A stretch of DNA of 64,000 bases, taken from Euphorbia lathyris (lineage: Eukaryota > Streptophyta > Magnoliopsida > Malpighiales > Euphorbiaceae). A program made the position numbers and the translations under genes. Positions 23,631-35,074 of the stretch are shown in pieces (the stretch's first letter is position 1; each line of letters starts with the position of its first letter). The stretch lies in assembly GCF_963576675.1 (NCBI RefSeq), contig NC_088915.1:30967501-31031500 (forward strand), read 5' to 3'. A model generated the notes under the pieces. That model was not told where the DNA came from and searched no databases. It saw only the letters and a program-made list of their open reading frames with translations.

Positions 23631-24273
23631 ATCACCTACGTGTCACATTAGTAACATATTTTCCCCCCATCATGGTGAAATGTATATGATAGTTTCAAGA
23701 GTTACCAGTAAAAAAGAATTGAAAATTCTTATTTGTAGTGATGATGAAAAAATCTATAATTGTACTCAAAATGTAGTTTTCAAAAACTATTTAATAATTC
23801 TAACTGAATTATTTAGTATTCTATAATATTTTAATGTGTCATAAATTAAAAAATTATTATACTAAATTGTACATTTTTTTAAAGTCGATACGTTATATAT
23901 TAATTAAAGTTTTAATATGTAAATTTGTAAATATTTACACAATGGTGACGATATCAAATAAAAAAACCGTGCAAAGCACGGGTGTAAAACTAGTATATAT
24001 ATATATATAAAATTAGAAATAATTATTTTTAACTATAGTTTAAAACAACCTCTTATGGAGAATAATTTTCTAATTATACCTATATGTGTAATAGATTTAC
24101 ACAAAAAAAACCTCCATTGGAGGATTAACCCATAGTTAGGAGAGTCCTATTTTAAATAGAGCATAGAGTACTATGCCCAAAAATACACATAGAGAAAAAC
24201 ACAATCTATTATATAATTAAAAAAATATTCAATTATAAACATCAAATTCAATAACATATCCAAATTAAAAACT

Positions 24274-26700
24274 TCAACATAAACAGAAGCTACCAAAAAA
24301 TAATAATGTGTTTACAACGGAATGAAAAATCTGAGGAAATAATCCATTAATATTACTTTCAATTTTAATCTTTTTAAGGAAGCTTTTGGATGTTGAATAT
24401 TCGTCATTTGCAAAACTACTTTCATCTGAATCTTTACCTTCTGCTCGTTTTCCCTTTGAAATCATAGGTGTGGAAAAATCATCTTGCTCTTGAAGGTCAT
24501 CAACACGACCAACTGATTCCTATGTTGCAAATAATATTTTTCAAGGAGTATATAAGTCATTGCAAATGTTATCACATGATTTAATTGAAATTTGATATTT
24601 TTAAAACTATACCTGATTTTCTTTTCCATGTTTAATATATTTTGCAATCAAATCGGCATCATTAGTTATCTTCACTACGGTATAAGGGGATAAGTCATGT
24701 TGCAAGTTGAATTTAGTTATTCGAATCTCGAAGATGAATTTTTTTCCAATCAATTGTTCAAGCTCAATTGAATAATTTTCCAAGTTACCTTCCTTTTTTT
24801 TTGCAGAAAAATAAAATAAAATTGGAGATTCGATTAGATCATGTAGAGTTTTTAATATGGTAAAATAAATTTATAATTATATGGTTATCTAACCTCGTCA
24901 TGTCTTTCTTTTCGACAAGCAGCAGTTTTACCGATTAATTGCAAAGCTGGACGATCGAAAACAGTAAGCGAAGCATTTGATGTTTCATCACCCACACGCA
25001 TTTGAATCTTATACCTAATATGTTTTCAAATTTTATTTTTCACAAATTAAATTTTATATCAAATACCACAATTAACAACAATGTAGTTAGTAAAATTACC
25101 TTATGATGGGGACATTCCACTCTTTATTACAGTTAAGACAAACATATTTATTGTCTTCCTCAAAAACCTTTTTTGGGCACTTGCTACATAAGAAATAGTA
25201 CCAATTGTTATTTGTTTCAATGCCCACTATCTTTGCAATCAATGCACACTCGCTCTCCTGAAATTAAAATTAGCATAGGATGTTCAATAAAGAAACACAA
25301 CCAAATTTTTAAAAAAGAAATAATCTACATGAAATAATCAGAGAAATAATAATTTTTTTCATCACTGTGAACTTGTTCTAAACAATTATAAAGTCATGTA
25401 GGAAACTCATATATATATTTATAATTATAATTTTTTTCAATGCAATAAAAGCAAGTACCTTTTAGGTTCTTGTATTTCTTCTAAACTTTTTGTTGCACAG
25501 TTTTGCAATTCATCCATTGTGCTTGATACACTTTTATTGGAAAAACGGCTTAATGACATCTTGTCATTACAAATCAACTTCAAGTTGTTCATTAGTTTCA
25601 TTTAAATGAGTATTAATTAATCAAAATATGACATATAATTTCTAATTTCTAAGTGGTACCTTTCTTTATAGGTATCAATCTCCGGGTGATTATAGAAGAA
25701 TCTCGAACTATATGAATTGGATAGTCTGGCGAACCCTTAAATACAAAGGATTAAAAAGATTGTGATTGAATTCGTAAAAAAAAACAAATCCTAAATACAT
25801 AAGTAATCTATTATGTACTTTGAAATTCTCCTATTTTTGCATATTGGATGATGATAATTATTAGCCAATCATTGGATTCAATGTGTTCTTCAAAATCTGT
25901 AGCAAATTGCTCTTAAAGTGTACATTTAATAATGTGTTTCCTGCGCATACATATGTATAATCTATTATTATTTTCCATTACATATGTAAATACCAACAAT
26001 TAAATATAACATGTTATAATTTCCAATATAAATTCAGCAAACATACTCTTGATCTTCTAAAGAAATTGTCACACGAGATTTCCCATCTTTGTTATTTTTG
26101 TTGATAAATGGTCCTTTATCAACAACTTGTGCTATTATATCTATGAATAAAGTAAGAAGGAACTATTAATATAACTTAATACATTAAAATGATACAACTT
26201 TAATTTTAATTTAGTTTTTGTGAGAACACTTGCGCACTAAAAAACTCGAGTCTAATGTTTTGGATATAATGATGTCTAGTGATGTGAACTGAGAGATTTC
26301 GTTCTTAATCTCTGGACAATCTGTTTCTTGAACACAAGTCTTTCCCATAAAATTTAATTTGTATTTATGTGTCGACATCTTGAATTTACCATTATTTTCA
26401 ACAACAAAGAAAAATTGAAAAGCATAAGCTTTGCCTTCTTTCAAGTCAGGTCCAAACTTTTCAATCAAATTTTCTCCAATTATTGCTTCAATAGTGGAAT
26501 CCTGAAAATCAGATAAAACACTTTAAATAAAACAATAGTTTAGATTGTAATGTAAATAAATGAAAAGTACATTTTCATCAGACAAAATCATATCAATAGT
26601 ATAGAGTCCTCTTCATAATGTCAAAATTTCTAGCTCTCATTCTCCAATTTTCTCCTAGTTGTATTAATATCAGCTATGAAATCATATCTCGGTGACATGT
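24274..26700 (-). pseudogene. RPA1-like single-stranded-DNA-binding protein gene, probably decayed
   Basis: Minus-strand exons can be pieced together (about 26590-26700, 26211-26503, 26047-26141, 25822-25925, 25668-25735, 25470-25572, 25107-25262, 24898-25022, 24612-24795, 24274-24522). They resemble plant replication protein A 70-kDa paralogues. Visible are an OB-fold segment (FGPDLKEGKAYAFQFFFVVE), a second one (VDKGPFINKNNKDGKSRVT, ISLEDQEY), a C4 zinc finger (LCSKCPKK then VCLNCNKEW) and a C-terminal OB segment (YKIQMRVGDETSNASLTVFD). The first exon shifts frame and the 25.7-25.9 kb exons read poorly, so the gene is likely dead. RPA-like genes are common cargo of plant Helitrons, and a Helitron-like 5' terminus on this strand lies upstream at about 28247. 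A host RPA1 retained as a fragment is the alternative. Confidence 0.65.
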
Positions 26701-27063
26701 TTTCCTACATAAAAACATAATAAGAAAGTGAGTTTTAAATTAATATAAGTGAACATAATATCATATTTCTATAATAAGATTACACATGAACTAAAAATTT
26801 CACATAAAAGTGTTAAAAGTTCTTGATCACCTTAAAAAATATAGAGACAACACGGCGTTGCAGTGTAAACTTTGGGTCGAATTTTCTCTAAAAACCAATT
26901 GCTATGCTATAAATAGAATAATAGTTAGGTAGTTGTTTATAAATAAAATACAGAGGATATAGAGTGGTACTATGTTTGAAAGTCTTAAAGATTTATTTAA
27001 CAATAAACTCCAAAAAACTTTCCGTTCATAGCCTATTAGGTAAAGTTTTGGGAAGGTTTTAAT

Positions 27064-27561
27064 TAGGGCTACACATAACTAACCGGAAAACCGAAAAACC
27101 GATTTCCAAAATCGAACCGAAAAATAGCTTAACCGTAACCAGTGGACTAGTTTACGGTTTTTCATTTCAAAAATCGATGGTTAACCGAAACCGAAATAAA
27201 CCGATTTTGTATTAATACACATAAAACTAATATAAATATATGTAGAAATTTAATTATCAATATATAAATATACATATTTATATTGAATTTTTAAGTTAAA
27301 AATATTAAAATAACTTAAAATTTATTTGTTTTAGCGATTTTGTTACTTAAATTGAAGTTCAATATTTTTATTTAATATTTAAATAACTATATATTTATTT
27401 TAAAGTGAATAATTATAGATTTAAAGTGATATTTGCTACGAAAAGTTACTAATAGTTAATCGACTGAAGTAATAAACTAACCGAAATATGGTTAATCGAA
27501 TTAAATGGACTGGTTAATGGTTTTTGCTAATGGACTGGTTAACCGACCATATGCACCCCTA
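27064..27561. mobile_element. hAT-type non-autonomous element, 498 bp
   Basis: The left end TAGGGCTACACATA and the reverse complement of the right end TAGGGGTGCATATG form a short terminal inverted repeat. An exact 8-bp duplication GTTTTAAT flanks it (27056-27063 and 27562-27569). The interior is rich in AACCGAAA and its complement. It split a copy of the 18340-type repeat. Confidence 0.85.
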
Positions 27562-27779
27562 GTTTTAATAACTTTAAAATAATGATTGATAATTACATAG
27601 ACTCCTAAAAAGTTGTGATGAGATAACTCTTACCACTTTATATAATAATAAAATTTAAAAAAAACATTTGACACACATTATAAGGTAGAGTGTTGGAAGT
27701 GTTTGATAAGTTTAAAATAATAATCTATTGGCACAGACTATAAGGTAGAGTTTTAGAAGACTTTAAATCCTTTTATAAT

Positions 27780-27918
27780 AATCTGACCGAGTGAATTTGA
27801 TCAGTCACCATTAGATCTAGGTTCATTAAAATCTTATGGTAGAGATTAAAATTATTGTAAGGCTTAGATTTAATAAGTATGGATCTAATTGTGACTAACC
27901 AAATTCACTTGGTCAGTC
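27780..27918. mobile_element. Fold-back MITE with CTGACC ends
   Basis: CTGACCGAGTGAATTTGATC at the left and, reverse complemented, CTGACCAAGTGAATTTGGTT at the right extend into about 35-bp arms around a short centre. A target duplication could not be fixed, so the class is open. Confidence 0.6.
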
Positions 27919-28184
27919 ACTGACCAGGTGAAAACCACCGTAATCTATTATATAGACTCTTGAAATTAAGAATGTAGACTTTAATAATAATCTATTATAT
28001 AGATTTTAATAAGTTTTGAAATTTTGTCGAAAGGTTTAATAATCTATTTTATAAACTCACTATAATAAAATTTAAAAAAGCATTCCGGTAATCTATTAAG
28101 TTAGAATATTAGATTTTAAAAAGTCCAAAATTTTATTAAATTGACACATAATCTTACTGCGTTTTTAGTGTGCCACCTCAAATT

Positions 28185-28247
28185 AGAAGCTTTAATATTC
28201 TACCAAGTGTCAATTAGACTTCTCCTTTTATATATATAATAGATAGA
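28185..28247 (-). other. Helitron-like 5' terminus on the minus strand
   Basis: Read on the minus strand, host A is followed by TCTATCTATTATATATATAA, AGGAGAAGTC and then TTTGAGGTGGCA, the usual look of plant Helitron 5' ends. The RPA-like gene lies downstream on the same strand. No matching 3' hairpin was found on this strand. Confidence 0.5.
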
Positions 28248-28790
28248 TGCTCATGTCCACATATCTTTTTTTTTTTTATCATGTACACATATTTTTATGA
28301 GCAATTAAAACAAATTGAGATCAATCGACGTTTATAGTGAAAGTAAGGCCTAAAAAATGAAATTAATGATCTCATCATCTGTTGCAGTCGCAATATGTTT
28401 GTCGCGGTCATGATTGGTGACGATACTTTTTATCGAGAGCTTGACAAATGGTGTCACAGTCACGACAACTCGTTGCCTTATCATCCCAACGTATAATTCG
28501 ACTCCGTTTCAATTTGTTTGATGCCCAAATGACTTATGATTCCCACTAAATTTGAATCACAAGTTAATTAACCCATATAAGATGATTTAGAATTAATAAA
28601 TCATAATATTAATATACCAAAAAACAAATAACAACTATTGAATCATCAAACATAAAAAAAACCAAATTCCATATATCTCGACTGAAACTTAACGACTACC
28701 CATTAAAGTTAAACTCACCTAATACGTTTTGATGTAAGGATCAAGAATATGTTGGTTTTACTCCGGTACATTCGTTGGAAAGCCTTCTAC
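28248..28790. other. Spacer, nothing recognised
   Basis: Mixed-composition sequence including CGACGTTTAT and CACAGTCACGACAACTCG; no gene or repeat boundary is supported. Confidence 0.5.
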
Positions 28791-28795
28791 AGTGA

Positions 28796-28990
28796 TTACA
28801 ATCCAATACATGCAGACGCGTTTTAAAGCCGTGAGCCCAAGGTGTTGGATTAGATGAGAATCCAATACATGCAACGCGTCTACATGTATTGGATTCTCAT
28901 CTTACTAATAAGCCCCAATCAAACACCTTGGGGCTCACGGCTTTAAAATGCGTCTGCATGTATTGGATTCTCATCTTACGCGTTTTAAAG
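28796..28990. repeat. Rearranged, palindromic pieces of the TRIM LTR
   Basis: Three pieces match the LTR of the TRIM at 34323-34887: one reversed (28802-28848) and two forward (about 28880-28912 and 28919-28978). Pieces one and three form an inverted repeat of about 45 bp. Inside, TGAGAATCCAATACATG and its complement at 28855-28901 form a second palindrome. Confidence 0.75.
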
Positions 28991-29212
28991 CCTTCTACAA
29001 TGATTAGATGTAAACTAACCTTTTTGTACATCTCATCTTCCAGCAGCATAAAATATCACGTCCTCATCTTGGTTGTATAAGGAGCTTTTCTAGAGGAATT
29101 CCTTAAAATTATTTTTAAGGGTAATTAATCAAGTCTGCATCCATGTTGAAGCTTTCCATTTACAATCCTCGTTCCAAAATTAAGGGTGCCCTCTTTTTCG
29201 AACCAACACTAG

Positions 29213-30609
29213 TGACGGGCGTCGAAGCCACCAAAAATAATTATATCTTCACAACACTCACATAACAGGTTTGTAGAAGAGTAAGTAAAGGTCGAACCCA
29301 AGGGATTAATACTGATTTGATTGCAATTATAACCAAGCAAATGGCAAAATTAAATAAAAGGAGATTTGAATAGATTGATTAATTAGGTTAACTGAAATAA
29401 CAAAATTGAAATTGAAATTGAATATAATAACTAAATAAGACTTCGACTAAGGGATTCTCAAGTAAGGAATTCAATCGGTATTGATCATTGATAGAAAGGA
29501 TTACTCTTCAAAATCGCATATCAGACTAGTTTGGATTATTCTTCCGAATACTGAATTAGTTAAGTAAGACTATAACTAATCTCTAATTAACAAATAACCT
29601 TACCTCAGTGGCTAAGATTCAATCTGTTAACATCATTATGAAATAGAAGAACCTAATCTAAGCCAACCGATTCTCAACAAGATCGATTCAGAAACTTAAT
29701 CAATTATTCACTTGATAATAAAATTGAACTTAGATGTACTAATGTCACGTGGAGGAATTTCAGGTTGTCAATTTGATTTACCTCTGAATACAATCTAAGG
29801 TTCGACTTTATATATATCATTCACTACTTGCTTTGATCCAACTAAACAATGACTCCTTAATTCCCTAGTCTAATCAAATAGTTGTATGTTAACTTAATAA
29901 ATGAACAATCAGTCGTTATCACTCAAATATCAAATAACAATTGGAATGAAATCTCTAAACACAGTGAATAAATAAATGATACGGAATAAATAAGAATGAT
30001 AGAAGTAAAACGATCTCACAATACTTGAGAAATCATGCCCTTGAATTAACCCTTAACTGAAAATAGAGATTTAGCTATGAATAGCCATGTAGAACAATAT
30101 TTTTCTGTGAAAAGAGAACAAAAATAAGAACCGAAAAGGAAACTCAAAATAAAACCTGAATATCCAAAATGTAAAGTCCTACATTTTTAGTAGTAGCCAG
30201 TTCTTCCTAAAAGATGGCTAAAAAGAAACAGAAAACTAATAGAATGTTAATCACAACATGAATCCTTCCTAATCTGCCATATCTCCTAATTTTGTGCATG
30301 CTTCATAATCTCTAGTTGTCCAGGTTCATTCTTGATTGAATAGGAGAAGAGTCTTTGTCAATTCAGAAATTTGCAATCTCAAATCCTTAGTTTTGGGCAA
30401 GAATAACTTTGCCTTTGTTTCAGCTCCTCCAAATTCCCTTCTAGTCCAAATTTTTTTCAAGTTAAGTCCAATTCTGCTCCTTTTAATCACATGAGTCCTG
30501 TGGAGATAAAACATACCAAAACAAGCATTAACATCCAAAATAATAACTAAATTAACTAAATAACCTAGTACTAAAGTGGGCATTTCATTGTTGAATTGGA
30601 CACTTATCA
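29213..30609 (-). mobile_element. Solo LTR, 1397 bp
   Basis: TG...CA ends (TGACGGGCGTCG at the left, GACACTTATCA at the right) and an exact 5-bp target duplication ACTAG at 29208-29212 and 30610-30614 show one LTR without an internal region, left by LTR-LTR recombination. Orientation is inferred as minus from the TGATAAGTGTCC start and the AAGTCGAACCC-type text near the other end. It sits in the decayed gypsy pol. Confidence 0.85.
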
Positions 30610-30614
30610 ACTAG

Positions 30615-33600
30615 CATGTGAGTCAAGTCCTTTGAGATTTGCAAATTGGAAGCCACTCAGACACAATTGGCTTCACTTGGAAGATGCACCAAAAAAGCTC
30701 TTCAAACTCGTCAACTAATTATCTTGCCATAATGAAATAAGGTGTCAAAGTCATACTAGTGCATTTGAATTCTCTGCTTAACTATTTCAGCACCAATTAA
30801 AAATCTCCAATAACAATGGCCTCCTTCGCACCTAAGTTCTTCAATATCTCATAATCAAAGCCTTATATTCTACTTGATTGTTAGCATAAACAAAATCCAA
30901 ATTGAAAGATAAAGTCGTCTTAGTATTAGAGGGAGAAATGATTAAAACATATACGCATGTCGCTTTATCCATACTTGAGCCATCAAACTTCAAAATCCAA
31001 GGAACTTTGTTGACCCTATAAATATAGGCAGCTCCAAATCAGCTTATTTCTCCATATTGGAAGGGTGCTCTACCAAAACTCCCGCCAATACTTGTCCTTT
31101 GACCGTCATTTAAGGCATGCAAACCAAAGTGAACTCAAGCAATGTAAGTGCCCATTTGACAATCCTCTCAGTGATAAGCAGTTATCTAAAGCATGAACTT
31201 CAATAAGTTTGTCTGTGAAATCATAAAAACTCGTGACTTTATAAGATCATATCTCAATTTAGTACAAGAAAAGTGCAATGTTAGACATTGTTTCTCAATG
31301 GTAAACTATCTCATTTCTGTCTTGGCCAATCATCTAAGTAGTACACAACTTGTTCATGGCATGTCTAGTTGTTCTACGTAAGTAGACAGATAATGGAGCT
31401 TTCTACGGTAGACAAATACACCTTCAAAGGAATCTTCTTTCTGGGTGGAACTAACACTATTGGATGAGTTAAGTACTCATTGATATTCTCAAAAGCCTTT
31501 TGGTGTTTCTCTTCCCACCTAAACTCCATGTCTCCCTTTAAAGACAACAACTCAGAGAACACTTATGATTTCCCAACTAGATTGTCAAATCTCCTTAGGT
31601 AATTGACTAACCCAATAAATCTTTAGAGTTCATTCTTATTGGTATGGGGTTTAGCCTCAAGTACAATTATGGCTTTATTTTTATTTACTTCTACACCTCT
31701 TTTGTGAACCAAAAACCCAAAAAAGTTATCAGCCAGAACACCAAATGCACATTTTAGAGGATTCATTTTTAACTCGTGCTCTCTCATCCTAAGGAAACTC
31801 TTTTTTTAAATTTCTACATGGTCAAGCTCCCTCTTAGATTTCACAACAATGTCATCAATATATACCTCTATAAGGTTTCCCAGCATATTATTAATATTGC
31901 ATTCATGGCTCGATGGTAGGTGGCTCTAGTAATTTTAAGGTTAAAACCACATGACCAACCACTCAAAAGTATCCAATGCCTCTATACACCTAAAGGTTGT
32001 CTTAGATACATCCTCTACTGCAAGCAATATTTGGTTATAGCCTAAAAATCATCTAGAAAAGAAAGAATGCCATTCCGAGATACCATATCAATCAACATAT
32101 TGGTTATTGGCATAACATAAACACCCTTAGGTATAACCTTATTCAACTCTCTAAAATCAACACACACCTTAGGTTTTCCATTATTTTTAACAACAGAAAC
32201 TATATTAGAGAGCAATTATGCATACCTCATAGGCATGATAAAACCGACCTTTAGGAATCTCTCGATCTCACCTTTCACATTCAACTCCACTTTTTTGGAC
32301 ATTCTTCTTGGAGGTTGATTGTAGGGGTGGAATTTAGGTTTGATAGGTAACATGTGCTCCACTAGGATCTTATCCAAGTCAGGCATCTCCTCACAACTAG
32401 AAGAAAATCAATCCTTGAACTCATGCAATAGCTCAATGATTTTCTCATTTAACTCCGGCTCCATTAGCCTATTAATAGAGGTGACTATAGGCCCCTCCTT
32501 TGTTCCCAAGTTGACTTCAACTAAAGGATCCTCCACCTAGCATGGTGCATCCTCTAACTTTTATGATACGGCTGTGAGTATGCACAACTATATCTCCTTA
32601 AAGTCATATGTATTCTTTGTCTTGTTCCTAAAAAACCTAAACCTGTGCACTTCACACTACTCTTGTTGCAAGAATTTATCAAATAAACTGTGTGTATGCA
32701 TTTTTATATTAGCGACTTTAGTTACCGCATGTTGCTCCTTTCCTGCTTTAATCATCATAAATTTCTTTGGTAATTGGAGCATCACTTACTGCCCTGTTGG
32801 TAATTGGTGCGACTAAGTATCTTTATTTATTGACAATCTTCTTCTCTGCTTTGTGCACAACTGAGCACTTCTTTAGAGCACCAAACTCGTCCTTTTCCAC
32901 AAATCTAATCGGCCAAAATCCTCCTTCATAGAATCTTGTGTCTATTGTATCTAACATGATTTGGAAAGGCTTTTCATTTACCCACACTACTTCCATATCA
33001 TCTCCCCTAAAATAATAAGAACTAATGTAAGGATAATGGCACACACCAATTGGTGTGTATCCAATCCCGACACAACAAAAACCTGATAATTGGTAGTAGA
33101 ATCCATCATGAAGAATGTCGATCAGTGAGACTTGCTTCATATTGTAACTTCTAACAGAAAAATCCAAGTAATTTTGTAATCTTTACGTTAAAGGCAGACA
33201 CTGATGAGAATCAGATCCATGCCAAGAACGAGATTATATTTACGAATTTTAGTCCTTTATTCGATAATCCTATGAAGCGTGCGAAGTTTAAAATGAAATA
33301 TTTTAATCCCTTTCGAGTTACACGAATATCAAATTGAAAATGGATTAATTAGATTTAATTCATTTTGAATTTGGATTTTGAGGGAATTGAATTTGGATTT
33401 TAAGGAGATTTAATTAAGTTGGATAATAAGTTTTGGATGGTGGGAAATTATTTGCAATTTAAAGAATTACACAATTTTTCTTTGGTACGAGACTACATGA
33501 TGAATTATGAGGAAGACTTTTACTTTGACTTTCTAGATAATAATTTTGACTAGCTTAGTTACTTTTTACCCTTATATTTATTATGTTTATTTTAGTTATG

Positions 33601-34085
33601 TAAGGGCAAAATATGTCCAACATGATTTAGTTTTAGTCTTTAAATATTTCCAATTTTCTAAGTTTGTAACAAGTTTGATATTAATAAAAATATTACTCTT
33701 AAGAGTTTGTAAGTGGTTTCTCTTGTGTTCTTTGGGGCACTACTTTGAACAGTTCGGGATTAAATCCTTAATTGTTGGAGACTGGGATTGGGTCTTTACA
33801 ACCTAGTTTTGTAAGGGTTCTTTTCTATCCGACCCTGATTCGTTAGCTTTCCTAGGGATCAAATCTAGTTGTCGGGTTTTCGAGGCACTGTTCCTCGTGG
33901 GTTCGCATCAGAAACGGTCACATCTATTTCAATGAGCTCTTCTTCACCTTTACCAAGTGTTTTAACCATTCTCGACGGTATAACTTTTGTAGCAGACCCA
34001 TTGTGTTTTAAGACTCTGGATGTGGACTTCCCATTGAGATGAGCCCTAATATACAAGGGCTTGATATGTTGATTTTTGTAGATGG
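30615..34085 (-). pseudogene. Decayed Ty3/gypsy pol
   Basis: Minus-strand fragments run in gene order. About 33865-34056 is a retropepsin-like stretch (MYIRAHLNGKSTSRVLKHNG) with His where the catalytic Asp is expected. At 32823-33167 is a segment of the kind found between protease and RT (ISSYYFRGDDMEVVWVNEKP). At about 31600-32560 are scattered RT-like pieces, and at 31374-31562 the start of the RNase H region (FRWEEKHQKAFENINEYLTH). Stops and frame changes are frequent. Matching gag remains are at 38255-39480, beyond a TRIM and a Pack-MULE that split the element. No integrase was found; the solo LTR at 29213-30609 lies at the 3' edge. Confidence 0.7.
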
Positions 34086-34322
34086 ATTTTTTTAAGATAA
34101 CTCTCTTGAGGCCTCATTCTAGTGGTGCTTATGGTGATCCCATGGCAAATTTTAGGCTCATCCTTAAGAAGCTCCCCCTCTCAAACTTAGGAAATGTCTA
34201 TTCAGTCTCTACCTCCTCAAAAGGATGCTTAGTATCTTCATTTCATCTTTGAAAATCTCCATGTAATAAAATCCTATTTTGATAAAACAAAATTTTTTTG
34301 ACAAATATTTTAACGAGTTTTA

Positions 34323-34887
34323 TGTAACACTCTGGTCCAATACCATGTAGATATTGTCTGCTCTGGTCCAATTCCAACACATTGGGCCTCACGGCTTTAA
34401 AACGCGTCTGCATGTATTGGATTCACATCTTACTAATAAGCCCCAATCACTCCCTCTCCATTTCCGATGTGGGATTCAGTTCATTCCTGCCCCCATCGCC
34501 ATCCGTTAGGGCCGCTCCTTGCTCAGACCTTCTACCCCGGCGCCACCCTCTCCGGACCGGGTCGTTATAGGCCCACCAGCTTCCGCCTGGTTCGTCCCCG
34601 AACCACACATCGTATGTGGAGAGTCGGCTCTGATACCAATTGTAACACTCTGGTCCAATATCATGTAGATATTGTCCGCTCTGGCCCAATTCCAACACAT
34701 TGGGTCTCACGGCTTTAAAACGCGTCTGCATGTATTGGATTCACATCTTACTAATAAGCCTCAATCACTCCCTCTCCATTTCTGATGTGGGATTCAATTC
34801 ATTCCTACCCCCATCGCCATCCCTTAGGGCCGCTCCTTGCTCAGGCCTTCTACCCCGGCGCCACCCTCTCCGGACCGGGTCGTTACA
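34323..34887 (-). mobile_element. TRIM retrotransposon, 565 bp, with both LTRs
   Basis: Two LTRs of equal length, 34323-34569 and 34641-34887 (247 bp), begin TGTAACACTC and end GTTACA (GTTATA in the left copy). They are flanked by an exact 5-bp duplication TTTTA (34318-34322, 34888-34892). Only 71 bp lie between them. At 34626-34638 the minus strand reads TGGTATCAGAGCC, a primer-binding site for initiator Met-tRNA, two bases inside the right LTR, so the element runs on the minus strand. No protein is encoded. The LTRs differ at only about ten sites, so the insertion is fairly young. Confidence 0.95.
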
Positions 34888-35074
34888 TTTTATCTATCGC
34901 TTCATATCATTAAAGGAATAGACATATCTTAGGTAAGCTCATAAATACATTGTACATTGTGTTAGCATATAGATCGATATAACTCTAAATGGATAAAAGT
35001 ATAGGAAAAACCACTCACTAAAGTTTAAAAGGAAAAGTATACAAATAAACCTTGTGGTTTGAGTCATTTTCAAA

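Larger units (their letters stand above)
19801..23993 (+). mobile_element. Non-autonomous Helitron (+), 3' end secure, 5' end tentative
   Basis: The 3' terminus is textbook: CCGTGC, loop AAA, GCACGG (23967-23981), then nine bases and CTAG at 23990-23993 followed by host T. The proposed 5' end is TCTGTAGTTGATATTG at 19801 after host A; it fits the A|TC rule but rests on nothing more. No RepHel is present. The interior holds a 213-bp tandem repeat, possible captured gene pieces and a nested MITE. Confidence 0.55.
26940..28100. repeat. Repeat-rich segment related to 18340-18700
   Basis: Several diverged units of the TTAGGTAGAGTTTTGG...TTTAATAAGTTTAAAATAATGAT family, interrupted by a hAT element (27064-27561) and a fold-back MITE (about 27780-27918). 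No gene is seen. Confidence 0.55.

Noticed and set aside
34323..34887. Possibility that the TRIM is Cassandra (5S rRNA-bearing LTR)
   Set aside because: No 5S rRNA box A or box C sequence is readable in either LTR.
34382..34921. Several overlapping 60-95-codon frames
   Set aside because: They lie in the TRIM LTRs, are duplicated with them and have no family match; TRIMs encode no protein.
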